Part shown: positions 30,951 through 38,219 of the stretch, piece by piece
Layout: every line of letters starts with the position of its first letter
How positions within the stretch are numbered: the stretch's first letter is position 1
Source: Aquipseudomonas alcaligenes NBRC 14159
GTDB lineage: Bacteria; Pseudomonadota; Gammaproteobacteria; Pseudomonadales; Pseudomonadaceae
Length of the DNA: 38,278 nucleotides
Reading direction: 5' to 3'
Assembly (NCBI RefSeq): GCF_000467105.1
Contig: NZ_BATI01000043.1
Span: forward strand, 1-38,278
Made by a program: the position numbers and the translations under genes
Notes under the pieces: generated by a model
What the model was told of the DNA's origin: nothing
The model's input: the letters and a program-made list of their open reading frames with translations, nothing else
The model's database searches: none

Positions 30951-31451
30951 TTAGGCAGCGGCGGCTTCTTTCTGGTCGCGAACGGCCGCCAGAGTACGAG
31001 CCAGCTTGCTGGTAGCGCCTTGGATCACGCTCATCAGCTGAGAAATGGCTTCGTCGTAGGTCGGCAGAGTTGCCAGTACGTCGATCTGGTTAGCTGCGAG
31101 GAACTTGCCCTCGAACGCAGCTGCCTTGATCTCGAACTTGTCGTTACCCTTGGCGAACTCTTTGAACAGACGGGCAGCAGCGCCCGGATGTTCGTTGGAG
31201 AACGCGATCAGGGTGGGGCCGGCGAACACGTCGTTGAGAACACTGAATTCAGTGTCGGCAACGGCGCGCTTGAGCAGGGTGTTACGTACGACTTTCACGT
31301 ACACACCAGCTTCACGAGCCTCTTTACGGAGTCCGGTCATAGCGCCAACAGTCACGCCACGGGCATCAGCCACAACAGCGGACAGGGCAACTTTGGCAGC
31401 CTCGTTGACTTCAGCGACGATGGCCTTCTTGTCTTCGAGTTTAATTGCCAC
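30951..31451 (-). CDS. rplJ: 50S ribosomal protein L10
   Basis: Base of the L7/L12 stalk. The complex of L10 with L7/L12 represses its own mRNA in E. coli. It has 166 residues from a GTG start (31451), with AGGAG 9 bases upstream. It begins MAIKLEDKKAIVAEVNEAAK. The RNA-binding part has RGVTVGAMTGLRKEAREAGV, and the C-terminal helix that binds L7/L12 ends KLARTLAAVRDQKEAAAA. Its 207-base upstream spacer holds a typical L10 leader. Confidence 0.98.
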   Translation of the reverse strand: MAIKLEDKKAIVAEVNEAAKVALSAVVADARGVTVGAMTGLRKEAREAGVYVKVVRNTLLKRAVADTEFSVLNDVFAGPTLIAFSNEHPGAAARLFKEFAKGNDKFEIKAAAFEGKFLAANQIDVLATLPTYDEAISQLMSVIQGATSKLARTLAAVRDQKEAAAA

Positions 31452-31504
31452 GGGTAAAACTCCTGCTTGTTACCGTTTCACCTGGCCGGAGCCGGGTGTC
31501 GTTT

Positions 31505-31590
31505 TGGTGTCTGATTCGGTAAGGAATCGGGAGCACCATCTGCGTAGGCTTAGAAACATCCCGGTTTAAGGCTTGCGCCGCCTACGGTCT
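31505..31590 (-). ncRNA. L10 leader (autoregulatory 5' element of rplJL)
   Basis: A closing helix (31544-31549 with 31580-31585) encloses a small GCAA-capped stem (31570-31572 with 31577-31579) and a larger internal loop. A second hairpin (31513-31517 with 31524-31528) follows in the transcript. Position and general layout match the L10 leader family that binds the L10(L12) complex and lowers rplJL translation. Confidence 0.6.
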
Positions 31591-31628
31591 TGGATAGCCC
31601 CCGCCAGGCAGGGACCCCAATCTTTCCA

Positions 31629-31650
31629 GCCGGCGGACGAATCCGCCGGC
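31629..31650 (-). terminator. UUCG-capped hairpin after rplA
   Basis: A perfect 9-bp stem (31629-31637 with 31642-31650) carries a UUCG tetraloop in the minus-strand transcript, 8 bases past the rplA stop. It lacks a U-tract, so a transcript-stabilising or processing role is as likely as termination. Confidence 0.4.
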
Positions 31651-31658
31651 CATAACAC

Positions 31659-32354
31659 TTACGCTTCCAGGGAAGCCTGATCGATCACCAGACCCGGGCC
31701 CATGGTGGTGCTCAGGGTCACGCGCTTGACGTACACACCTTTGGAGGTGGACGGCTTCAGGCGCTTCAGATCGCTCAGCAGGGCTTCCACGTTCTGCTTC
31801 AGCGCGGCGGCTTCGAAGCCGACCTTGCCAACGGAGGTGTGGATGATGCCGTTCTTGTCGGTACGGAAACGCACCTGACCAGCTTTGGCATTCTTCACAG
31901 CGGTAGCCACGTCCGGAGTTACGGTGCCGACTTTCGGGTTCGGCATCAGGCCACGCGGACCGAGAACCTGGCCCAGCTGGCCAACGACGCGCATGGCATC
32001 CGGGGAAGCGATGACCACGTCGTAGTTCAAATCGCCAGCCTTCATTTCGGCAGCCAGCTCATCCATACCGACCTTGTCGGCACCGGCAGCCAGAGCGGCT
32101 TCAGCAGCCGGGCCCTGAGTGAACACGGCCACGCGGACGGTTTTGCCGGTGCCGTTCGGCAGAACGGTGGCACCACGAACAACCTGGTCGGATTTACGCG
32201 GATCCACGCCCAGGTTCACGGAGATGTCGAAAGACTCGGTGAACTTGACGGTGGACAGCTCGGCCAGCAGCTTGGCGGCCTCTTCGAAGTTGTAAGCCTT
32301 GCCGGCTTCTACTTTCTCGGCGATAGCCTTCTGGCGCTTGGTCAGCTTAGCCAT
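31659..32354 (-). CDS. rplA: 50S ribosomal protein L1
   Basis: Mobile stalk protein that moves E-site tRNA. In E. coli it represses rplK-rplA translation. It has 231 residues. Family motifs are FTESFDISVNLGVDPRKSDQ, VRGATVLPNGTGKTVRVAVF, LGQVLGPRGLMPNPKVGTVT and VKNAKAGQVRFRTDKNGI. Its ATG shares one base with the rplK stop (TAATG), so coupled translation is likely. The downstream spacer holds the L10 leader. Confidence 0.99.
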   Translation of the reverse strand: MAKLTKRQKAIAEKVEAGKAYNFEEAAKLLAELSTVKFTESFDISVNLGVDPRKSDQVVRGATVLPNGTGKTVRVAVFTQGPAAEAALAAGADKVGMDELAAEMKAGDLNYDVVIASPDAMRVVGQLGQVLGPRGLMPNPKVGTVTPDVATAVKNAKAGQVRFRTDKNGIIHTSVGKVGFEAAALKQNVEALLSDLKRLKPSTSKGVYVKRVTLSTTMGPGLVIDQASLEA

Positions 32355-32785
32355 TACACACCCTCCACGTTCAGGCCCATGCTACGCGCGGAGCCGGCGA
32401 TGGTACGCACGGCCGCATCCAGGTCAGCTGCAGTCAGATCGGCCTGCTTGGTCTTGGCGATCTCTTCCAGCTGAGCACGGGTAACGGTGCCCACTTTGAC
32501 GGTGTTCGGACGAGCGGAACCGCTGGTCAGGCCGGCGGCCTTCTTCAGCAGCACCGAAGCCGGGGTGCTTTTGGTTTCAAAGGTGAAGCTGCGGTCGCTG
32601 TAAACGGTGATGATCACAGGAGTCGGCAGACCAGGTTCCATGCCCTGGGTCTTGGCGTTGAACGCCTTGCAGAATTCCATGATGTTCACACCGTGTTGAC
32701 CCAGAGCGGGACCAACGGGCGGCGACGGGTTGGCCTGGCCGGCCTTTACTTGCAGCTTGATGTAAGCCTGAATCTTCTTAGCCAT
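32354..32785 (-). CDS. rplK: 50S ribosomal protein L11
   Basis: L11 binds the GTPase-associated region of 23S rRNA. It is needed for RelA activation and is heavily methylated by PrmA in relatives. It has 143 residues, starting MAKKIQAYIKLQVKAGQANP. The proline-rich N-terminal switch (SPPVGPALGQHGVNIMEFCKAFN) and the C-terminal RNA-binding domain (VGTVTRAQLEEIAKTKQADL) are visible. It is the first gene of its operon, 118 bases after nusG. Confidence 0.98.
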   Translation of the reverse strand: MAKKIQAYIKLQVKAGQANPSPPVGPALGQHGVNIMEFCKAFNAKTQGMEPGLPTPVIITVYSDRSFTFETKSTPASVLLKKAAGLTSGSARPNTVKVGTVTRAQLEEIAKTKQADLTAADLDAAVRTIAGSARSMGLNVEGV

Positions 32786-32830
32786 GAGCTACTCCAATAT
32801 CGGGTCAGACGCCTCACTGAGGCTCCCCGG

Positions 32831-32859
32831 TTAGTACGCATTTATCCCAGTGACGACAA
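32831..32859 (-). promoter_or_regulatory. Weak candidate rplK promoter
   Basis: TTGTCG (32854-32859) and TACTAA (32831-32836) are 17 bp apart. The -35 touches the nusG terminator stem, as at rpsM. The -10 matches only three of six consensus bases. The layout supports the call more than the sequence does. Confidence 0.35.
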
Positions 32860-32886
32860 AACCCCGCAGCCAGCAGCTGCGGGGTT
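32860..32886 (-). terminator. Terminator of secE-nusG
   Basis: A perfect 11-bp stem (32860-32870 with 32876-32886) with a 5-base loop is followed on the minus strand by TTGTCG after the two terminal U's of the stem. It begins 17 bases past the nusG stop. Confidence 0.8.
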
Positions 32887-32903
32887 CGGGATGCATTGTT
32901 CAG

Positions 32904-33437
32904 TTATGCCTTCTCGACCTGACTGAACTCCAGCTCCACCGGCGTGGAGCGACCGAAAATGAGCACGGCCACTTGGATCCGGCTCTTCTCGTAGTTAACT
33001 TCTTCAACGACACCATTGAAGTCAGCGAACGGACCATCGATGACACGAACAGTCTCGCCCGGTTCGAACAGCGTCTTCGGCTTCGGTTTGTCACCGCTAT
33101 CGGCTACACGACGCAGAATGGCATCGGCCTCTTTCTCGGTGATCGGCGCCGGCTTGTCGGCAGTACCACCAATGAAGCCCATGACGCGCGGCGTATCCTT
33201 GATCAGGTGCCAAGTCGCCTCGTTCATTTCCATCTGCACCAGCACATAGCCAGGGAAGAACTTACGCTCGCTCTTGCGTTTCTGGCCGTTACGCATTTCC
33301 ACCACTTCTTCGGTGGGAACCAGAATTTCGCCGAACTCGTCTTCCATGCCAGCCAGCTTGACGCGCTCGATCAACGAGCGCATGACATGCTTCTCGTAAC
33401 CCGAGTAAGCATGCACGACGTACCAACGCTTAGCCAC
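32904..33437 (-). CDS. nusG: Transcription termination/antitermination factor NusG
   Basis: Binds the polymerase clamp to suppress pausing, and through its KOW domain contacts Rho or S10. The product has 177 residues. The NGN domain begins MAKRWYVVHAYSGYEKHVMR and includes FFPGYVLVQMEMNEATWHLI. The KOW domain starts near residue 124 (FEPGETVRVIDGPFADFNGV). It lies 9 bases after secE, the conserved pairing, and is followed by a terminator. Confidence 0.99.
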   Translation of the reverse strand: MAKRWYVVHAYSGYEKHVMRSLIERVKLAGMEDEFGEILVPTEEVVEMRNGQKRKSERKFFPGYVLVQMEMNEATWHLIKDTPRVMGFIGGTADKPAPITEKEADAILRRVADSGDKPKPKTLFEPGETVRVIDGPFADFNGVVEEVNYEKSRIQVAVLIFGRSTPVELEFSQVEKA

Positions 33438-33446
33438 GGGACACCC

Positions 33447-33815
33447 TTAACCGACAATCAACGAAACAAGCCAACCCAGCAGGCTGTCCAGGCCCCAGAG
33501 GACCAGCGACATCACCAGGACAACAGCAACCACGATCAAAGTGGTCTGCGTGGTTTCCTGACGAGTCGGCCAGACAACCTTGCGAATCTCGACGCGCGCT
33601 TCTTTTGCCAGAGCAAAGAACGCCTGACCTTTCACCGTCTGCAGCGCAACGAAGCCAGCCACGACAGCCAGCGCCAGCAGAGCCAGCACGCGATACAGAA
33701 GCGGTTCAGCCGAGAAGTACTGATTGCCGACCACAGCAGCGACGACCAGAGCGACTACAGCGAGCCACTTCAGCACATCAAAGCGGGAGTCTTTAGCTTC
33801 AGCCTTGGCATTCAT
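33447..33815 (-). CDS. secE: SecE, translocase subunit
   Basis: Membrane clamp that stabilises SecY, which is encoded at 6746-8074. The start chosen is ATG at 33815 (MNAKAEAKDSRFDVLKWLAV, 122 residues). The longer frame to 33926 would run through the tRNA-Trp gene and is rejected. Three hydrophobic segments are seen at about 14-34, 39-58 and 92-120, as in the long enterobacterial form. The conserved cytoplasmic helix is AKEARVEIRKVVWPTRQETT. Confidence 0.97.
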   Translation of the reverse strand: MNAKAEAKDSRFDVLKWLAVVALVVAAVVGNQYFSAEPLLYRVLALLALAVVAGFVALQTVKGQAFFALAKEARVEIRKVVWPTRQETTQTTLIVVAVVLVMSLVLWGLDSLLGWLVSLIVG

Positions 33816-33865
33816 GAGAAAAACCCTGTCGAAAGAAACGCCAGATCCACATCTAACCAGGAATC

Positions 33866-33941
33866 TGGCAGGCCAGGAGGGAATCGAACCCCCAACCTGC
33901 GGTTTTGGAGACCGCCGCTCTGCCAATTGAGCTACTGGCCT
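33866..33941 (-). tRNA. tRNA-Trp (CCA anticodon)
   Basis: 76 bases including an encoded 3' CCA (33866-33868). The acceptor AGGCCAG (from 33941) pairs with CTGGCCT, the discriminator is G, the anticodon loop is CTCCAAA with anticodon CCA, and the T-loop is TTCGATT. It lies between tuf and secE, the usual Pseudomonas place. Confidence 0.97.
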
Positions 33942-33949
33942 AAATCGAA

Positions 33950-33977
33950 GTAAGGCCGACCATTATGCCGGCCTTAC
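33950..33977 (-). terminator. Hairpin after the second tuf
   Basis: A 9-bp stem (33950-33958 with 33969-33977) has a 10-base loop and begins 17 bases past the tuf stop. It has no real U-tract. The -10 box of the proposed tRNA-Trp promoter lies within the loop, so termination and initiation signals overlap here. Confidence 0.45.
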
Positions 33978-33990
33978 CGAGACAGATCAA
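33962..33990 (-). promoter_or_regulatory. Candidate promoter for tRNA-Trp - secE - nusG
   Basis: TTGATC (33985-33990) is 17 bp from CATAAT (33962-33967, five of six). The discriminator GGTCGGC is GC-rich. It predicts a start near 33955, just before the tRNA-Trp gene. The unusual overlap with the hairpin lowers confidence. Confidence 0.5.
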
Positions 33991-33994
33991 CCGA

Positions 33995-35188
33995 TTACTC
34001 GATGACCTTAGCAACCACGCCGGCACCAACGGTACGGCCGCCTTCGCGAATTGCGAAACGCAGGCCGTCGTCCATGGCGATCGGCTTGATCAGAGTGACA
34101 ACCATTTTGATGTTGTCGCCCGGCATTACCATCTCAACGCCTTCCGGCAGTTCGCACGAACCGGTTACGTCGGTGGTACGGAAGTAGAACTGCGGACGGT
34201 AGCCCTTGAAGAACGGGGTGTGACGACCACCTTCTTCTTTGGACAGAACGTACACTTCAGCTTCGAACTTGGTGTGCGGCTTGATGGTGCCCGGCTTGGC
34301 CAGAACCTGACCACGCTCGACTTCATCACGCTTGGTGCCGCGCAGCAGCACGCCGCAGTTCTCGCCAGCACGACCTTCATCGAGCAGCTTGCGGAACATT
34401 TCCACGCCGGTGCAGGTGGTCTTGGTGGTCGGACGCAGACCGACGATCTCGATCTCTTCCTGAACCTTGACGATACCGCGCTCAACGCGACCGGTTACCA
34501 CGGTGCCACGACCGGAGATCGAGAACACGTCCTCGATCGGCATCAGGAACGGCATGTCGATGGCACGAACCGGCTCAGGGATGTAGGCATCCAGAGTCTC
34601 GACCAGCTTCTTCACAGCGCTGGTACCCATCTCGTTGTCATCCTGGCCGTTCAGAGCCATCAGAGCGGAACCAATGATGATCGGAGTGTCGTCACCCGGG
34701 AAGTCATAGGTGGACAGCAGGTCGCGAACTTCCATCTCGACCAGTTCCAGCAGCTCGGCGTCATCAACCATGTCAGCCTTGTTCAGGAACACGACAATGT
34801 AAGGAACGCCTACCTGACGGGACAGCAGGATGTGCTCACGAGTTTGCGGCATCGGGCCATCGGCGGCCGAGCAAACCAGGATCGCACCGTCCATCTGAGC
34901 AGCACCGGTGATCATGTTCTTCACGTAGTCGGCGTGGCCCGGGCAGTCAACGTGCGCGTAGTGACGAACAGCCGAGTCGTACTCAACGTGAGCGGTGTTG
35001 ATGGTGATACCGCGAGCCTTCTCTTCCGGAGCCGAGTCGATCTTGTCGAAGTCGACCTTGGCCGAACCGAATACTTCGGAGCAGACACGGGTCAGAGCAG
35101 CGGTCAGAGTGGTTTTACCGTGGTCAACGTGACCGATGGTGCCAACGTTGACGTGCGGTTTGTTACGCTCGAATTTTTCCTTAGCCAT
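33995..35188 (-). CDS. tufB: Elongation factor Tu (copy in the tRNA-tuf operon)
   Basis: Second EF-Tu gene, 397 residues, with the same G motifs (GHVDHGKT, DCPGHADYVKNM, NKADMVDD). The protein appears identical to the copy at 17450-18643. It follows tRNA-Tyr, -Gly and -Thr as in E. coli tufB. A 14-bp hairpin with a U-run lies 47 bases upstream of its start, and I see no good promoter after it. Its expression may therefore depend on read-through from the tRNA promoter. The start ATG is preceded by CGGAGACGAG. Confidence 0.99.
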   Translation of the reverse strand: MAKEKFERNKPHVNVGTIGHVDHGKTTLTAALTRVCSEVFGSAKVDFDKIDSAPEEKARGITINTAHVEYDSAVRHYAHVDCPGHADYVKNMITGAAQMDGAILVCSAADGPMPQTREHILLSRQVGVPYIVVFLNKADMVDDAELLELVEMEVRDLLSTYDFPGDDTPIIIGSALMALNGQDDNEMGTSAVKKLVETLDAYIPEPVRAIDMPFLMPIEDVFSISGRGTVVTGRVERGIVKVQEEIEIVGLRPTTKTTCTGVEMFRKLLDEGRAGENCGVLLRGTKRDEVERGQVLAKPGTIKPHTKFEAEVYVLSKEEGGRHTPFFKGYRPQFYFRTTDVTGSCELPEGVEMVMPGDNIKMVVTLIKPIAMDDGLRFAIREGGRTVGAGVVAKVIE

Positions 35189-35235
35189 CTGACTCGTCTC
35201 CGAACTAGGAATTGAGAACTGACACTGCCATTAAA

Positions 35236-35267
35236 ACAAAGGCAGATATCTGCATATCTGCCTTTGT
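35236..35267 (-). terminator. Terminator-like hairpin between tRNA-Thr and tuf
   Basis: A perfect 14-bp stem (35236-35249 with 35254-35267) with a 4-base loop is followed on the minus strand by TTTAAT, the stem itself ending in TTTGT. It has all parts of an intrinsic terminator, yet it lies within the tRNA-tuf operon. It may be partial, or serve in tRNA 3' processing. Confidence 0.7.
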
Positions 35268-35272
35268 AGAAG

Positions 35273-35348
35273 TGGAGCTCATGAGCGGATTTGAACCGCT
35301 GACCTCACCCTTACCAAGGGTGTGCTCTACCAGCTGAGCTACATGAGC
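35273..35348 (-). tRNA. tRNA-Thr (GGT anticodon)
   Basis: 76 bases with an encoded CCA (35273-35275). The acceptor GCTCATG (from 35348) pairs with CATGAGC, the discriminator is T, the anticodon loop TTGGTAA has anticodon GGT, and the T-loop is TTCAAAT. It is the third tRNA of the operon. Confidence 0.97.
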
Positions 35349-35374
35349 GAAACACTTTGCATAAACAACAAACT

Positions 35375-35448
<74 letters not shown>

Positions 35449-35473
35449 GGAGCTTGTGGCTCACGCTTAAATC

Positions 35474-35558
<85 letters not shown>

Positions 35559-35570
35559 AAAGTGGGCGGC

Positions 35571-35598
35571 ATTTTAACCGCTGCCACCTGACTGTCAA
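35571..35598 (-). promoter_or_regulatory. Promoter of the tRNA-Tyr/Gly/Thr operon
   Basis: A perfect TTGACA (35593-35598) is 16 bp from TAAAAT (35571-35576, five of six). The discriminator GCCGCCC is typical of stringently controlled stable-RNA promoters. An AT-rich stretch upstream of the -35 could serve as an UP element. Confidence 0.88.
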
Positions 35599-35647
35599 GC
35601 ATTTTCTCAATAAAAACTTGAGGTTAGCGCATTTCGACAGTCGCCTC

Positions 35648-35662
35648 AGGGGGCCTCCCCCT
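35648..35662 (-). terminator. Weak terminator candidate after the SPOR gene
   Basis: A 6-bp G/C stem (35648-35653 with 35657-35662) with a 3-base loop lies 24 bases past the stop of the SPOR-like gene. It has no U-tract, so the end of this operon is uncertain. Confidence 0.3.
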
Positions 35663-35686
35663 CAAGCGGGCGCCATTCTATGCAAA

Positions 35687-36364
35687 CTACTGACCAGCTG
35701 CAACGCTTTCGCACGGCATTATTTGATGCTGCAGATCCTGGAAGTCCATGACCAGCTGCGGCATCACGTCATCCGCCAGACGCCGACTCTCCGGCGCGAT
35801 GCGCACCCAGAAACTGCGCTGCGCCCGCGGCAACTCGCGCAGCAGCGGCTCATATCCCGCATCCCGCAGGCGCAGCATGACACTCTCGGCCGAATCGCTG
35901 CGCGGGAAGATACCCAGCGAGATACCGTTGGCCAGATCCCCCTGGGTAATGATGTAGCTATCGATCTTACGCGCCTGCAGCTCCTTCAACTGACGCAGGG
36001 ATGCCTGACGAGAAGCCAGGGGAGCCAGATACACCCAGTAATCCAGGCCCGCCGCCGCGTCCACCGAGCGAATCTCGGCCTGGATATCCAGCGCCATCAG
36101 GCGCTGCTCGACCTGCCGCGCACCATCTTCCTGCTGAAAACTGCCCAGAAACAGACAGGTCTCATCGAGCGACCTGGAGGTTGACTGCGCAAGCTCGGGA
36201 CGCACCTTAGCCCGATCCGTCGCATCAAGCAGCCGCAAACCTTGCTGGGCACCTTGATACAGCGCCATCGGCTCCACTTCCTTGACCCGCAGGGGAGCCT
36301 GCTGCTGATGCCAGACGTAATAGAAGAGATTCAGAACCAGTAGAAGCAGAAAGAACCAGCGCAT
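35687..36364 (-). CDS. Membrane-anchored SPOR-domain-like protein
   Basis: 225 residues. A single N-terminal hydrophobic segment (residues 2-18, RWFFLLLLVLNLFYYVW) suggests a signal anchor with the rest in the periplasm. Residues about 90-190 look like a SPOR-type fold (CLFLGSFQQEDGARQVEQRL, then YWVYLAPLASRQASLRQLKE and GISLGIFPRSDSAESV). SPOR domains bind denuded septal peptidoglycan in other proteins. The ATG overlaps the coaX stop by one base (TAATG), so it is probably co-transcribed with birA and coaX. The same gene follows coaX in P. aeruginosa as I recall. Its exact role is unknown. Confidence 0.85.
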   Translation of the reverse strand: MRWFFLLLLVLNLFYYVWHQQQAPLRVKEVEPMALYQGAQQGLRLLDATDRAKVRPELAQSTSRSLDETCLFLGSFQQEDGARQVEQRLMALDIQAEIRSVDAAAGLDYWVYLAPLASRQASLRQLKELQARKIDSYIITQGDLANGISLGIFPRSDSAESVMLRLRDAGYEPLLRELPRAQRSFWVRIAPESRRLADDVMPQLVMDFQDLQHQIMPCESVAAGQ

Positions 36365-37122
36365 TAGCGAACCCCAGGCAACGGACAGGCCAGCGCGAGC
36401 CCGACGAAGACCAAATCAGAGACCAGGCGCGCCCGCGGCAGCACTTCACTGACCAGAGCGGCGTCGCCCCCGGTGAGATAGACCGTGAAATCCTCCCCCC
36501 AACGCTCACGCGCGAGCTCGACCTGAGCCAGAGCAAAGCCGCGCAGCATGAGAGCACAGCCACGCTCGACAGCCTCTACAGTGGAGCGGCCCGGCTGCAG
36601 GCTATGCAACGCTCGCTCAGCCGAGATGTCGTCATAGCGAATGCGCCGGGTATGGGTGCGCAGCTGATTGCGCATCAGCGGTAGACCGGGACAGATATAA
36701 CCGCCCAGGTGCTCACCGTTGGCAGCCACAAAATCAGCCGTTACCGCGGTTCCCAGATCCAACACCAGGCAGGCACCACCAGACAGCTGATAAGCACCAA
36801 CCACCGCGAGCCAACGATCCAGCCCCAGGCGAGCATACTCATCGTAGCCGTTACGTACACCGCCGAGCACCTGCGTCGGCTGCGCGCACAACACGACAGC
36901 ACCGAAACTGGACTGCAGCAGCTCGACCAGCGCGGCCGTCTCAGCATCGCTGCGCACGCTGACTAGACGACACCCGACCAGAGCAAGCCCCTCAACGGCA
37001 TTCAACGCCTGCAGCAACGCCTCATCGGAGTCGACTACGCCGCCAGCGAGGCCCGCGCAGGACTCGACATTCAGCACGCGCCATTTGATCAGACTGTTGC
37101 CGCAGTCCAGCTCAAGAATCAT
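36364..37122 (-). CDS. coaX: Type III pantothenate kinase CoaX
   Basis: Phosphorylates pantothenate, the first step of coenzyme A synthesis. It has 252 residues of the ASKHA fold. The phosphate-binding motif is DCGNS (D6, N9). GLDRW carries the probable catalytic D102, and LDLGTAVTAD (121-130) is the second nucleotide-binding part. GGYICPG (140-146) and TGGD near residue 230 follow. It overlaps the end of birA by 11 bases. This birA-coaX pairing is common and suggests joint expression of cofactor functions. Confidence 0.96.
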   Translation of the reverse strand: MILELDCGNSLIKWRVLNVESCAGLAGGVVDSDEALLQALNAVEGLALVGCRLVSVRSDAETAALVELLQSSFGAVVLCAQPTQVLGGVRNGYDEYARLGLDRWLAVVGAYQLSGGACLVLDLGTAVTADFVAANGEHLGGYICPGLPLMRNQLRTHTRRIRYDDISAERALHSLQPGRSTVEAVERGCALMLRGFALAQVELARERWGEDFTVYLTGGDAALVSEVLPRARLVSDLVFVGLALACPLPGVR

Positions 37123-38092
37123 TACGCAACCTCAGGCTAAGCTCGCCACCACTGAACTGCCGCTCCTGGCCTGCCACATCCAGACGCAACGCGCCAAGGG
37201 AATCCACCCCCAGGACAACGCCATCTATACGCTGCGGCCCAGCTAGCAAGCTGACCTCTTTACCCTGCCAGAGATGACAGGCCTCCCACTCCTCACGCAA
37301 CGCAGCGAATCCGCCTTGCGCATGCAGGGACAGGTAATGCTCCAACCAGCGCCCGAGAGCCAGCGTCAGCGCCGTACGATCGACCAGGTGACCAATGCAC
37401 TCACGCAGCGATGTCCAGGGCTGATCGATCACGACACGGGAGCCTGGCAACATATTCACATTCACGCCGATACCGATCACCACCTGGCACTCTCCGGCCG
37501 GATCACCAGAAAGCTCCAGCAGCACACCGGCAATCTTGCGCCCCGCGACCAGCAGATCGTTAGGCCACTTGAGCCCGGCCTCGACCACTCCCAGCTCACG
37601 CAAGCAACGCAATACCGCCAAGCCAACGGAGAGACTGAGCCCATCAAGCGAGAACACCCCACCCTCGAGGCGTAGCCCAAGGCTGTAATAGAGGTTCTCG
37701 GCAAACGGACTCACCCACTGCCGGCCACGACGACCGCGACCGTTATCCTGTCTTTCCGCCAGCACCAGGAAAGGCGCCGGAGCCCCTGCAGCCAGGCAGC
37801 GCAGAACCTCAGCATTGGTCGAGTCAATACTGTCAAGTATCTGAGCTTCCCACCCCTGCGCACGACAGGCAGCCACAATAGCCTCCGGTTCGAGCAGAGA
37901 TAATGGGGAAGCCAGCTTGTAGCCGCGACCACGCACCCGGTGCATCTCGAGCCCCAGTTCGGCCTCGAGATGCTCCAGTCGCTTCCATACGGCCGCACGA
38001 CTCACACCCAGCACCGCCCCCAGGGCCTCACCGGAATGGAACTGGCCATCTCGCAGCACTTGTAGCACTTCGCGCATCAAAATAACGCCCAT
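37112..38092 (-). CDS. birA: Biotin-protein ligase and probable biotin repressor BirA
   Basis: Attaches biotin to acetyl-CoA carboxylase carrier protein; the N-terminal domain can repress biotin genes. It has 326 residues from the ATG at 38092. The winged helix-turn-helix covers about 18-60 (GAVLGVSRAAVWKRLEHLE). The ligase domain has the biotinyl-AMP loop GRGRRGRQW (118-126), KWPND (175-179) and the lysine K186 in GRKIAG. Another start at 38077 (MREVLQVLRD) would give 321 residues and fits the family as well. Neither has a clear Shine-Dalgarno, and the inferred promoter leaves a leader of only 8-23 nt. Confidence 0.96.
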   Translation of the reverse strand: MGVILMREVLQVLRDGQFHSGEALGAVLGVSRAAVWKRLEHLEAELGLEMHRVRGRGYKLASPLSLLEPEAIVAACRAQGWEAQILDSIDSTNAEVLRCLAAGAPAPFLVLAERQDNGRGRRGRQWVSPFAENLYYSLGLRLEGGVFSLDGLSLSVGLAVLRCLRELGVVEAGLKWPNDLLVAGRKIAGVLLELSGDPAGECQVVIGIGVNVNMLPGSRVVIDQPWTSLRECIGHLVDRTALTLALGRWLEHYLSLHAQGGFAALREEWEACHLWQGKEVSLLAGPQRIDGVVLGVDSLGALRLDVAGQERQFSGGELSLRLRNDS

Positions 38093-38106
38093 GCAAAGAG
38101 GCAGGC

Positions 38107-38135
38107 ATCATAACGATGCAGCCAGAGATTGCCTA
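38107..38135 (-). promoter_or_regulatory. Candidate birA-coaX promoter
   Basis: TAGGCA (38130-38135, four of six) is 17 bp from TATGAT (38107-38112, five of six). The predicted start, near 38100, is only 8 bases before the first birA ATG. Confidence 0.55.
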
Positions 38136-38181
38136 GAAATGCGCACGGCAGGGAACAAGAACGAAGTAAGCCCCTAAAGAT

Positions 38182-38206
38182 AAAAGCCACCCTTGCGGTG
38201 GCTTTT
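38182..38206 (-). terminator. Terminator of the gene at the right edge
   Basis: A perfect 10-bp stem (38182-38191 with 38197-38206) has a 5-base loop. On the minus strand the stem ends in CTTTT, followed by ATCTTT. It also has a T-run on the plus strand, so it could work in both directions. It begins 13 bases past the stop of the right-edge frame. Confidence 0.8.
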
Positions 38207-38219
38207 TAATACCTGGGCT

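Noticed and set aside
33816..33926. N-terminal extension of secE by 37 codons from TTG at 33926
   Set aside because: The extension translates the tRNA-Trp gene. SecE proteins start near MNAKAEAKDSRF.
32850..33953. Plus-strand frame of 367 codons ending in GGNRTPNLRFWRPPLCQLSYWP
   Set aside because: It is the antisense of nusG, secE and tRNA-Trp; the tail is the usual tRNA antisense artefact.
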